Shown here in pieces: positions 7,074-14,925 of a stretch of DNA of 64,000 bases (the first letter of the stretch is position 1; every line of letters starts with the position of its first letter). The notes beneath the pieces are model-generated. The model saw only the letters and a program-made list of their open reading frames with translations. It was not told the origin of the DNA and ran no database searches. The stretch is from assembly GCA_022772675.1 (NCBI GenBank), contig JALEZW010000046.1, positions 1 through 64,000 on the forward strand. Reading direction: 5' to 3'. This DNA is from Agathobacter sp. GTDB lineage: Bacteria; Bacillota; Clostridia; Lachnospirales; Lachnospiraceae. The position numbers were made by a program, and so were the translations under genes.

Positions 7074-9452
7074 ATGGGTTTATTTACAGATGGGTTTAAG
7101 GAATTGAAAAAAGCAAGTGAACCACTTTACAAATCCCCTAAATCCATACAGGAAACAATTGAGATTATGGCAGTAGCGGAAAATGGTATCTTCGAAGTGG
7201 CAAGGAACCGTTACAGTAAATGTTATCTGTTTCAGGATATTAATTACACTACTACCAATGAGGATGAGCAGATAGATATCTTTGAGAGATACTGCAAGTT
7301 TCTCAATTCGCTTGACTGTAATTACAAGATTACGGTCAATAACAAGAATAAGAATATGACAGAGCTTCGGGAGAAGGTCATGTTCCCCAAGAAGGGTGAC
7401 GGCTTTGACGAGTACCGTCAGGCATACAACGACATCATTGAGGAGAAGATTCTGGATGGCAGACAGGGGATTGAACAGGAGAGGTATCTTACTCTTACGA
7501 TTGAGAGAAAGAACTTTGAAGAGGCAAAGGCACAGTTTGCCACACTGGAAGCAACAATTCACAAGGCATTTAATGAGCTTGGAACAGAGATTGTTCCTCT
7601 TACGGGTAATCAGAGACTTAAGATTCTCCATGATTTTTACCATTTAGGAAATGAGGAAGATTTTGACTTTGATATTAAGAAGGCAAAGAAGGTGGGAGCT
7701 GACTTTAAGAATGACCTCTGTAATGGGATGATTAAGTTCTTCCCGGACAGCTTTGAGGATGAGAGTAAGTTCTGTAAGGCACTTTTCATCAAGAAGTATC
7801 CAAGCAGCTTATCAGACAGGTTCTTGAATGAGATTACTTCATTACCTGTTCACTCTATTACAAGTATTGATGTAGTACCTGTGCCAAAGGATTTGACAAC
7901 CAAGACATTACAGAAGAAATACCTCGGTATCGAATCTGACATTATCAAACAGCAGAGAGTCCGTAACAAGAACAATGACTTTTCTTCTGAAATCTCTTAT
8001 GCAAAGAGAACGGAGAAAAAGGAAATTGAAGCAATCATGGATGATGTCCGTGAGAATGACCAGTGCCTGTTCTATGTGGGTGTGACTATCATTCTTATGG
8101 CAGATTCCAAGAAAGATCTTGAGAGTATTACGGAAACAGTTGAAACCATTGGAAAGAGAAACAGCTGTACCATTGATGTGCATTATCTGAAACAGAGGGA
8201 AGCACTCAATACAGCACTTCCGATTGGTGTAAGACAGGTGGAAACCATGAGAACCATGCTCACACAGTCCCTTGCGGTGCTTATGCCATTTAATGTTCAG
8301 GAGCTGAATGATGAGGGTGGTGTTTATTATGGTATCAATCAGGTAAGCAAGAATATCAATATCGGAAACCGAAAGAAGCTTATCAATGGAAATGGATTTG
8401 TATTCGGTGTACCGGGTTCAGGAAAATCCTTCTTCTGTAAAGCTGCGATGGGGCAGGTATTTCTTTCTACCGATGATGAAATCATAATTATAGATCCCAT
8501 GAACGAATACTTTGATATTGCGACAACCTATGGCGGCACGGTCATCAATATGTCCACTTACACGGACAACTATGTGAATCCTCTTGCCATGGATGTATGG
8601 AATCTTGACCAGAACGATACAAAGGGCTGGGTAAGGGAAAAAGGTGAGTTCATGCTTGGTCTTTGTGAGCAGTGTATCGGAGACAGTCTCAATTCCCGTC
8701 AGAAGTCCATTATTGACCGATGCGTAAGAAAGATGTATATCGACATTGCAAGAAGCAGAGAGAAGTATATTCCGGTTATGAGTGATTTTTATGATATTCT
8801 TATGGCACAGCCAGAGGAAGAGGCAAAAGAGATTGCCTTATCACTTGAGCTTTTTGTAAATGGTTCACTTAACATTTTTAATCATCAGACAAATGTGGAT
8901 GTGGATAACAGATTCGTAGTATATGGTATCAGAGACCTTGGAACAGAGCTTAGTCCGATTACAATGCTTGTAATGATGGAGTCTATCCAGCAGAGAATTG
9001 TGGAGAATGGAAAGAGGGGTAAGGCAACTTGGCTCTATATTGACGAGTTCCATGTCTTGCTTAATTCCGAGTATTCAGCGAAGTATTTACAGCAGCTTTG
9101 GAAGAAAGTAAGAAAGCAGGGCGGTCTTTGCACAGGCATCACGCAGAATGTCGTGGATCTTCTCCAGAACTACACTGCAACTACAATGCTGGCAAACAGT
9201 GAGTTTGTGGCACTTCTTAAACAGGCGAATACTGATAGTTCAAAGATGGCAGAGGTAATTGGAGTGTCGGATGCACAGCTTAGATTCGTAACAAACAGCC
9301 AGTCCGGTATGGGACTGTTAAAGTGCGGTAATGTGGTTATTCCATTCGATAATCAGATTAGTAAAGATACCAGTCTCTATAAGCTATACAACACAAATTT
9401 ACACGAAATAATCCAAGAACAGAAAGCGAAGGAGAAGCAGAAAAATTCATAG
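7074..9452 (+). CDS. VirB4-like conjugation ATPase
   Basis: The 792-residue protein powers the type IV secretion channel of an integrative conjugative element. It has an N-terminal VirB4/TraC-like domain, Walker A GVPGSGKSFF with K451, a Walker B helix WLYIDEFHVLL at about residue 652, and the downstream LRKQ-type segment (KKVRKQGGLCTGITQNV) of TraG/VirB4 ATPases. ATG 7074 follows GGAGG at 7061-7065; an upstream TTG at 7005 lacks a site. Length is normal for Gram-positive ICE VirB4. The usual neighbours (VirD4, VirB6-like, PrgI-like) are missing upstream because the element ends inside the gamma-synthase gene at about 6885. Confidence 0.9.
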   Translation: MGLFTDGFKELKKASEPLYKSPKSIQETIEIMAVAENGIFEVARNRYSKCYLFQDINYTTTNEDEQIDIFERYCKFLNSLDCNYKITVNNKNKNMTELREKVMFPKKGDGFDEYRQAYNDIIEEKILDGRQGIEQERYLTLTIERKNFEEAKAQFATLEATIHKAFNELGTEIVPLTGNQRLKILHDFYHLGNEEDFDFDIKKAKKVGADFKNDLCNGMIKFFPDSFEDESKFCKALFIKKYPSSLSDRFLNEITSLPVHSITSIDVVPVPKDLTTKTLQKKYLGIESDIIKQQRVRNKNNDFSSEISYAKRTEKKEIEAIMDDVRENDQCLFYVGVTIILMADSKKDLESITETVETIGKRNSCTIDVHYLKQREALNTALPIGVRQVETMRTMLTQSLAVLMPFNVQELNDEGGVYYGINQVSKNINIGNRKKLINGNGFVFGVPGSGKSFFCKAAMGQVFLSTDDEIIIIDPMNEYFDIATTYGGTVINMSTYTDNYVNPLAMDVWNLDQNDTKGWVREKGEFMLGLCEQCIGDSLNSRQKSIIDRCVRKMYIDIARSREKYIPVMSDFYDILMAQPEEEAKEIALSLELFVNGSLNIFNHQTNVDVDNRFVVYGIRDLGTELSPITMLVMMESIQQRIVENGKRGKATWLYIDEFHVLLNSEYSAKYLQQLWKKVRKQGGLCTGITQNVVDLLQNYTATTMLANSEFVALLKQANTDSSKMAEVIGVSDAQLRFVTNSQSGMGLLKCGNVVIPFDNQISKDTSLYKLYNTNLHEIIQEQKAKEKQKNS

Positions 9453-9478
9453 TATAATTGTGACACTTATGGTAAAAT

Positions 9479-9508
9479 CGTATCAGATGTCGAAAGATGT
9501 CTGATACG
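9479..9508 (+). promoter_or_regulatory. Hairpin in the leader of the 9529 gene
   Basis: CGTATCAGA (9479-9487) pairs with TCTGATACG (9500-9508) around a 12-base loop, 20 bases before the start codon and just before the AGAGGAAAGGA ribosome binding site. No T-run follows, so it is more likely a translation or processing element than a terminator. Confidence 0.45.
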
Positions 9509-9528
9509 AAGAGGAAAGGACGAGAAAT

Positions 9529-10053
9529 ATGAACAAAAGTGTCAGTATTATTACGGATTTGGATGGTTCAAAAATAGCCCTTATTAATGATATAAGATTT
9601 AAGTCGAGGAAGGGGATAGATTGGAATGAAGTAGAGCAGTATCTGAAAGAATATATTGGAGAATACTTTGAAATATCCGAAACCTCAGAGAAAATATATA
9701 TCGGTTCTGATTTTCCGGATGAGTTCAGTCATTCAAATGATACAAAGGGATTAAAAGGTGCTAATATGAAAGCGAAGGCAAACATTACGCCTGCTATTGG
9801 TGAACTTATCCAGATTGCTTCTGAAAAGGCACAGTATCCTGATTATAACAATAAACATGGAGCAAAGGCACAATTTGGATGGTATCGTTATAATACAAGA
9901 TTTGGAATACCGGTTTATGATGAAGATGGAAATCTGGAGCGTTATAACATTTTTTCAACAAGAATGCTTGTAAGATGTGATGCAGATGGAAAACTTTATC
10001 TATATGATTTGGTAAGAACAAAAAAAGAAACGAGCAAGCCGCATGAGCAATAG
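9529..10053 (+). CDS. Mobile-element protein, possibly PBECR-type nuclease fold
   Basis: This 174-residue protein is soluble, without signal peptide. The N-terminal half is charged. The C-terminal half (about residues 60-174) contains IYIGSDFPDEF, LKGANMKAKAN, HGAKAQFGWYRYNTRFGIPVYDEDG and a beta-rich end (MLVRCDADGKLYLYDL). This arrangement resembles the PBECR group (phage/ICE proteins with barnase/EndoU/ColicinE5-like folds) found as accessory proteins in mobile elements. The assignment is from recalled pattern, not from catalytic residues, so it is tentative. It lies between the VirB4 gene and another ICE-type small gene, with its own leader hairpin. Confidence 0.5.
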   Translation: MNKSVSIITDLDGSKIALINDIRFKSRKGIDWNEVEQYLKEYIGEYFEISETSEKIYIGSDFPDEFSHSNDTKGLKGANMKAKANITPAIGELIQIASEKAQYPDYNNKHGAKAQFGWYRYNTRFGIPVYDEDGNLERYNIFSTRMLVRCDADGKLYLYDLVRTKKETSKPHEQ

Positions 10054-10146
10054 CTGTACGGTAGTAAACTTCGTTTCTTTCTAACACCTATAATATAGGT
10101 TTATGTATTGTTTGTCAAGAAGAAAATCTTGAAAGGATGTGATTTC

Positions 10147-10386
10147 ATGGCATACAGCCAGCAACTTTGGGACGAAGCAAAAAGAAAATGTAAGCTTGGG
10201 GAAGAAGAAATAAGAATGGCAAAGGAAATGGGTCTTAATCCCAAGAGCCTGATTAAGAATATTCCAAATAAGAGCGAACAATGGAAAGCTCCTGTGAAAG
10301 AATGGATTCACGATATGTATGACAAAAGGCAGGAGAAGTCGAGAAAGAAAGCAGAACGAAAAACAAAAGGAAAAAATAACATTTAA
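10147..10386 (+). CDS. Small basic conserved ICE protein, 79 aa
   Basis: The product is helical and lysine/arginine-rich, without membrane segment. Its middle part (MAKEMGLNPKSLIKNIP, then QWKAPVKEWIHDMY) is of a kind seen repeatedly as a small hypothetical protein next to conjugation genes in Clostridia; function unknown. ATG 10147 was preferred over an upstream start at 10108 because GAAAGGATGTGA lies just before it. The basic tail suggests nucleic-acid contact. It ends just before a terminator. Confidence 0.65.
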   Translation: MAYSQQLWDEAKRKCKLGEEEIRMAKEMGLNPKSLIKNIPNKSEQWKAPVKEWIHDMYDKRQEKSRKKAERKTKGKNNI

Positions 10387-10388
10387 CT

Positions 10389-10427
10389 AAGCCGTTATGG
10401 AGAGTACATCTTCATGGCGGCTTTTTT
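10389..10427 (+). terminator. Intrinsic terminator
   Basis: An 11-bp stem (AAGCCGTTATG with CATGGCGGCTT, two G-U pairs) is followed by a six-T run. It separates the 79-residue protein gene from the NlpC/P60 gene. Confidence 0.7.
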
Positions 10428-10454
10428 GTTGGTATTTGAAAGAAGGTGAGAAAA

Positions 10455-12317
10455 TTGAAAATCAAAAAAGTCGATGACAAGCCTATGGTGATTCATACCA
10501 AGAAGAAAGCAAAGCTTCATACACATGAACCAAAGAAAGCGTCCATCAAAGCTTCCAACATTTATACGGTTGACCGCAGTCCGAAGATTAAAGGGTCGAA
10601 GATTGCAACTACTGAAAACAAGAAGTTTCGGAGAAGTACGATTCATCCGGTTGATAAAGCAAAGAAGGGAATGTTCAGGCAGTACCGGGCAGCATTAAAG
10701 GAATCCAAACAGTCCATTAAGACAAAGAACTCTTCCATTAAGGTGGCAGGAGCAGCCGGGGCACAGACTGCGTTAAGCCAGATGGAAGGCGGTGAGGAAG
10801 TAAAGGATGCGGCAAATATTGCTTATGTTGCAACAAGACCGGTAACGGGGACAGCATCCAAGGGAGCTGAATTGTTCAGGCGAAAGGCACTGGCTGAGAA
10901 AAGAAAGCGGATTAAAAAGGTGGAAGCCGGAAAGAAGCTTGCCAAGAAAACAGCAAAAGAAACTGCTAAGACCGCTGCAAAGGAGGCATCCAAAGAGACT
11001 GCCAAAGCAGCGGCAAAGGAAGGTGCAAAAGTAGCAGCAAAAGTTGGAACCACTGTTGCAGGAACAGCAGCCGGAGCAGAGACAGGTCCGTATGCTCCTC
11101 TGATTGGTATTGCTGTGGGTAAGGCGGTTGGAGATAAGATTGATAAGATGGATGCCCAGAGAAACAGCAGAAACCGAAAGATTAAGTTCTTTCTGGATAA
11201 GATGAAGGCAGAGGGTGAGCAGCAGGATAGTTTTGCAAAACTGGTTAAGGATTTGTTTGTCAACAAAATGGCACTACCCATCAAAAAGATTATGGTTGCA
11301 GTAGGAGGATTTTTGCTGGTACTTGTGTTACTCATTGCGGTAACAGTTCTTCCGGTAGTAGCAGTAATTGCTATTCTCTACAACTCGCCATTTGCTTTCT
11401 TTCTCCCACCACTGGAGTCGGGGGATACGGTCACTACGGTAACAAGTGCCTATGTCTCGGAGTTTAACAGGGATATTAATACTCTGGCAAATGAACACAC
11501 GGGATACGATACCGGGCAGATTGTGTATGTGGATTTTGAAGGGGAAAGTGCAGGAAACTTCAATGATATTGTCACCATCTATATGGTCAAATATGGCGTT
11601 GGGGATACTGCAACCGTTATGAATGATACTTCCAAGAGTAAGCTCAAAGAAGTATTTGACGATATGTGTTCCTACACAACAAGTTCCGGAAGTGAAACCA
11701 CTGAAAATGAGGATGGCTCAACCACTACACAGACTGTATTGTATGTCAATGTGAAGCTTAAAACCTGTTATGACATGATAACGGAATACAATTTCGATTC
11801 GGACCAAATCGAACTGGTTGAGGAAATGATGCGGATGTTTGGCAGTACAAGTGGTGTCACACCGCAATCAGCTCTGACACAGGCAGAGGTGGATGCCATT
11901 TTGCAGGGCATTACAGACCCGACACAGCGAACAGTTGTCTCCTATGCACTGACAAAGGTAGGCTATCCGTACAGTCAGCAGTACAGAGACACAGGCAATT
12001 ATTATGATTGCAGTTCCCTTGCCTACTATTCATGGAAAGCAGCCGGTATTGATATCAGCTACGGTGGAGCAAATACGGCAGCTGCAGAGGCAGAAGGTCT
12101 TGATAGTGCAGGTCATACGGTAGCTTATGCAGATATGCAGCCGGGAGATTTGATTTTCTACAGCTATGAGAGAAATGGCAGATACAAGAATATCAGTCAT
12201 GTGGCTGTGTATGCTGGAAATGGAATGGTGGTAGAAGCAAAGGGTGTTGCTTATGGCGTAACCTACAATGCAGTACCGAATGTGGGAAGCATTGTGCTCA
12301 TTGGCAGACCACAGTAA
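10455..12317 (+). CDS. ICE cell-wall hydrolase with NlpC/P60 domain
   Basis: The 620-residue protein has a basic, alanine/lysine-rich cytoplasmic N-terminus (about 1-275), one long hydrophobic membrane segment (about 279-310), an extracellular spacer and a C-terminal NlpC/P60 cysteine peptidase domain. The catalytic cysteine is C519 (YYDCSSLAYYSW) and the histidine is H582 (ISHVAVYAGNG). Such proteins open peptidoglycan for the conjugation channel. The start is probably TTG 10455, five bases after AAGGTGA; GTG 10446 sits too close to any site. Domain order matches conjugation hydrolases of clostridial ICEs, except that no separate lysozyme-like domain is obvious. Confidence 0.85.
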   Translation: MKIKKVDDKPMVIHTKKKAKLHTHEPKKASIKASNIYTVDRSPKIKGSKIATTENKKFRRSTIHPVDKAKKGMFRQYRAALKESKQSIKTKNSSIKVAGAAGAQTALSQMEGGEEVKDAANIAYVATRPVTGTASKGAELFRRKALAEKRKRIKKVEAGKKLAKKTAKETAKTAAKEASKETAKAAAKEGAKVAAKVGTTVAGTAAGAETGPYAPLIGIAVGKAVGDKIDKMDAQRNSRNRKIKFFLDKMKAEGEQQDSFAKLVKDLFVNKMALPIKKIMVAVGGFLLVLVLLIAVTVLPVVAVIAILYNSPFAFFLPPLESGDTVTTVTSAYVSEFNRDINTLANEHTGYDTGQIVYVDFEGESAGNFNDIVTIYMVKYGVGDTATVMNDTSKSKLKEVFDDMCSYTTSSGSETTENEDGSTTTQTVLYVNVKLKTCYDMITEYNFDSDQIELVEEMMRMFGSTSGVTPQSALTQAEVDAILQGITDPTQRTVVSYALTKVGYPYSQQYRDTGNYYDCSSLAYYSWKAAGIDISYGGANTAAAEAEGLDSAGHTVAYADMQPGDLIFYSYERNGRYKNISHVAVYAGNGMVVEAKGVAYGVTYNAVPNVGSIVLIGRPQ

Positions 12318-12334
12318 AAGAATATTTAAAGATT

Positions 12335-12366
12335 ACATCTGACAGAGCGTATGTTTTGTCAGATGT
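12335..12366 (+). terminator. Hairpin after the NlpC/P60 gene
   Basis: ACATCTGACA (12335-12344) pairs with TGTCAGATGT (12357-12366), followed by TTT. It ends the conjugation transcript just before the small precursor-like gene. Confidence 0.6.
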
Positions 12367-12385
12367 TTTCGGTTAGGATATGAAC

Positions 12386-12508
12386 ATGAAAGATATTTAT
12401 GAAACACCGGAAATGGAAATCGTTGAATTTGAAACAGAAGATGTGATAACAACAAGTGGTGGTGGGGCTATTGATACGCCTTTCGAACCGGCATATCTGT
12501 ATGAGTAA
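12386..12508 (+). CDS. Candidate RiPP precursor peptide, 40 aa
   Basis: This short gene encodes an acidic leader-like part beginning MKDIYETPEMEIVEF and a tail after TTS: three glycines, then AIDTPFEPAYLYE. The Y-x-x-P near the N-terminus (YETP, residues 5-8) is the motif that PqqD-like RRE proteins bind in lasso-peptide leaders. The threonine and serine before the glycines recall the Thr at -2 of lasso leaders, and a Glu lies 8, 9 or 10 residues into the tail depending on which glycine is first. It is isolated by terminators on both sides, as precursor genes often are, and lies upstream of an HprK-like kinase, PqqD-like protein, peptidase, exporter and nucleotidyltransferase. AGGA at 12375-12378 favours ATG 12386 over ATG 12380. 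No processing has been shown. Confidence 0.6.
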   Translation: MKDIYETPEMEIVEFETEDVITTSGGGAIDTPFEPAYLYE

Positions 12509-12524
12509 TCTGTTATGAAAAGCG

Positions 12525-12557
12525 AAAGCGGACACTGATGAAAGGTGTCCGCTTTTT
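12525..12557 (+). terminator. Terminator or attenuator after the precursor gene
   Basis: An 11-bp perfect stem (AAAGCGGACAC 12525-12535 with GTGTCCGCTTT 12545-12555) runs into a five-T run. In RiPP operons a leaky terminator here raises precursor levels over downstream genes. Confidence 0.8.
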
Positions 12558-12573
12558 ACAGGGAGGTATTAGT

Positions 12574-13296
12574 GTGAAAAAAGTAATTTTTATTCTTCTG
12601 GCTGTTATTCTGGTTGTATCATCAAGTGTGCAGACACAGGCTGCAGAACTGCCATTCGTTCCGGATGGAGAGGAAACTACCAGCGAAGTAAAAGATGACA
12701 AACAGGAAACAACAGAAGAAACAAAAAATGAAGTGACTCAAGAGACAAAAGAAGAAACGACTGCCACGAATAATGATTCAACAGATGGAAGCTTGGATAG
12801 TGATGATTCCACCACGAAAAGTGATGATATAGAGCTGCCTGTTGAAGCGGCCGGAGATAACACTCTATTGGCTGTTGATGATGGAATTGTAATTGATAAC
12901 GACAAGAAAGTAACTGTCGATAATGACAAGCATCTTGTAATTGTCGACAAAGATGGAAAGAAAACAGTAATTGACGATTCGCAGGAATACACAGAAACTG
13001 TTAATGAAAACGGACAAACAGTTATCCGCAATGCCCAAAACGAATCTGTTTCCGTATCAGATGATGGAACAGTCACTTTCTTTGATGCGGATGGAAACAG
13101 TGTTAGCAAGGACGTTGATGGTAACGTGATAGAAGCTGCTAAGGAGGGTATAACGGAAGTCACGGCAGAAGCAGCAGCGAATAATACCGGTGACAAAAAC
13201 TACTCAGTGCTTATCTTTGCTGTGACAGGAACCGTAGCCTTACTGCTTATTTCAGTAGCTGCAGTAATACTGGTAAAGAGGAAAAAACGTGGATAA
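12574..13296 (+). CDS. Secreted, membrane-anchored acidic surface protein
   Basis: The 240-residue protein starts at GTG 12574, seven bases after GGGAGGT. It has a signal peptide (hydrophobic core about 4-20, likely cut after QTQA). A low-complexity Glu/Thr/Lys/Asp region (about 25-85) follows, then a set of short beta-like repeats rich in D-x-D-K/G (VIDNDKKVTVDNDKHLVIVDKD and similar), and a C-terminal membrane segment with a basic stop-transfer KRKKRG. There is no LPXTG motif. It overlaps the kinase gene by 8 bases, so it belongs to the same transcript. A role as adhesin, immunity factor or export partner for the cassette product is possible but not indicated by any motif. Confidence 0.75.
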   Translation: MKKVIFILLAVILVVSSSVQTQAAELPFVPDGEETTSEVKDDKQETTEETKNEVTQETKEETTATNNDSTDGSLDSDDSTTKSDDIELPVEAAGDNTLLAVDDGIVIDNDKKVTVDNDKHLVIVDKDGKKTVIDDSQEYTETVNENGQTVIRNAQNESVSVSDDGTVTFFDADGNSVSKDVDGNVIEAAKEGITEVTAEAAANNTGDKNYSVLIFAVTGTVALLLISVAAVILVKRKKRG

Positions 13297-14041
13297 TATT
13301 ATTACAGTTAAAATTGCAGGGAAGATTATAGAAATATCACCACTGTACGACTATATTGCAGAGTACTGTAAATCTTATATAACAGAGGGTATTCCTGATT
13401 TTGTTGTCACGGTAACGCAGTTAGATATTGACTTTGAACGGGACAAGTCTGCCGCAGAAGATAGAAAAGAAGGCATCCCCATCCGCCATTTCACGGACGA
13501 GTATCTGGAAACCCTTGCGGTCTATCGTAAGATTGCGGAGCAGATGATATCTTTTGATACGATTTTGTTTCATAGCTCTGTCATTGCAGTGGATGGATTC
13601 GGCTATCTTTTTACAGCCAAGTCCGGCACAGGCAAGTCCACCCACACAAGAATGTGGCGGGAAACCTTTGGCGACAGAGCTGTTATGGTCAATGATGATA
13701 AGCCACTGCTACGGATAACGAAAGAGGGTGTCACTGCCTATGGGACGCCCTGGGACGGCAAGCACAGACTCAGTACCAATACATCCGTACCGTTAAAGGG
13801 CATCTGTATCATAGAGAGGGCGGCTGATAATCATATCGTAAGGCTTGATACAAAGGAGCAGTTGCGAAGTGCCTACCCGATGATGGTTCAGCAGACACAT
13901 AAGAGCAGTAATCCCGCAAATGCCCGAAGGACAATGGAACTGATAGACAGACTGATGGAAGCTGTGCCAATCTACCGGCTTTCTTGCAACATGGAACCAG
14001 AGGCTGCAAAGGTGGCTTATGAAGGGATGCAGAATGAATAG
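13289..14041 (+). CDS. HprK-like kinase of a RiPP-like cassette
   Basis: The 250-residue protein has a P-loop FTAKSGTGKSTHTRMW with K116, followed by a conserved acidic stretch MVNDDKPLL, as in the HPr kinase/PEP carboxykinase fold. It lacks the N-terminal domain of true HprK and is close in size and motif layout to the standalone kinases of paeninodin-type lasso clusters, which phosphorylate the precursor C-terminus. Here the precursor candidate has serine and threonine only near the glycines and at T-P-F-E, so the target is open. Start GTG 13289 overlaps the surface protein gene. The operon is interrupted downstream by a palindromic element and the AbiE pair. Confidence 0.8.
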   Translation: MDNIITVKIAGKIIEISPLYDYIAEYCKSYITEGIPDFVVTVTQLDIDFERDKSAAEDRKEGIPIRHFTDEYLETLAVYRKIAEQMISFDTILFHSSVIAVDGFGYLFTAKSGTGKSTHTRMWRETFGDRAVMVNDDKPLLRITKEGVTAYGTPWDGKHRLSTNTSVPLKGICIIERAADNHIVRLDTKEQLRSAYPMMVQQTHKSSNPANARRTMELIDRLMEAVPIYRLSCNMEPEAAKVAYEGMQNE

Positions 14042-14066
14042 AAACTTTCATGGATAAAATATTATG

Positions 14067-14222
14067 ATGATACCAGGGGCAAAAGGTCATACGTTTCATG
14101 CTTGCATGAAAAAGTATGACTTTGGGACCCGCCAAAACATGAGAAAGTAGCCCGAATAGGGCGGATTTCGAATGTTTTAGGATTGCGAGAGCACAAAGTG
14201 CGGAGCAATCCGTAGGTATCAT
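14067..14222. repeat. Structured palindromic element, family 2
   Basis: The 156-bp element has 8-bp inverted ends (ATGATACC 14067-14074 and GGTATCAT 14215-14222) and nested hairpins (GTCATAC/GTATGAC, CATGC/GCATG, GGATTGC/GCAATCC). It fills most of the gap between the kinase and AbiE genes. Its left part (GATACCAGGGGCAAAAGGTCA) is echoed at about 26401-26423. Confidence 0.55.
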
Positions 14223-14331
14223 ATTATAGTACGGAGTTTTATTTTCAAAAATATACAGCATAAACATAAAAATGCAGAAAAATATTGAAAATAAAAAATA
14301 CATGTAGTATGATGAACATGGAGGGATTGTT

Positions 14332-14925
14332 ATGCCAAAAATACTTGATTATCAGCTTCCGACTGAGCAAATGCTTTTTACAAAAAAGCAGTTAAATGAG
14401 CTTGGGGTCAGTTTTTATGGAATAAAGAAACTGGTGGAAGCCGGAACTCTTATCAAATTGAATAGCAGTGTATATGAGAATGCAACATACGAAGGTGAAG
14501 AATCTGACTTTTTCTATGTGACAGCATATGCGCCGGATGGGGTAGTCTGTCAGATGAGTGCTGCAAGGTATTATGGACTGACAACCTACTGGCCGGATGC
14601 TGTGGATGTTGCGATTGAAAGACGTAAAAAATTGTCTACAGTACCGGATTTTCCAAGGTTTAATGTTGTGTATTATTCAAAAAAAAGATATGAACTGGGA
14701 ATCGAAACCATTTCAGAGGGAAAGAATGCTTTCCGGATTTATGACATGGAAAAGACGGTTGCAGATATTCTTTTTTATCGGAATAAAGTTGGAATTGAAG
14801 AAACGAAAGAGGTTTTAGTCAATTATCTGGCAAGGAAAGAGAGAAATCTGAATAAGCTCCACCGCTATGCCAAAGAGCTTCGGTGTGAAAAGATACTTAG
14901 CACATATCTGGAGGTGCTCCTGTGA
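14332..14925 (+). CDS. abiEi: AbiEi-type antitoxin / transcriptional regulator
   Basis: The 197-residue protein has the AbiEi layout: an N-terminal winged helix (FTKKQLNELGVSFYGIKKLVEAG), then an A-P-D-G-V-V-C-Q-M-S-A-A-R-Y-Y-G-L segment, and a C-terminal domain with the EKTVADILFYR motif. AbiEi represses its own promoter and counters the AbiEii nucleotidyltransferase in a type IV toxin-antitoxin system that also acts as abortive phage defence. A GGAGGG site precedes the ATG. It overlaps abiEii by 4 bases (GTGA), the normal arrangement. Presence inside a peptide cassette is unusual. Confidence 0.88.
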   Translation: MPKILDYQLPTEQMLFTKKQLNELGVSFYGIKKLVEAGTLIKLNSSVYENATYEGEESDFFYVTAYAPDGVVCQMSAARYYGLTTYWPDAVDVAIERRKKLSTVPDFPRFNVVYYSKKRYELGIETISEGKNAFRIYDMEKTVADILFYRNKVGIEETKEVLVNYLARKERNLNKLHRYAKELRCEKILSTYLEVLL

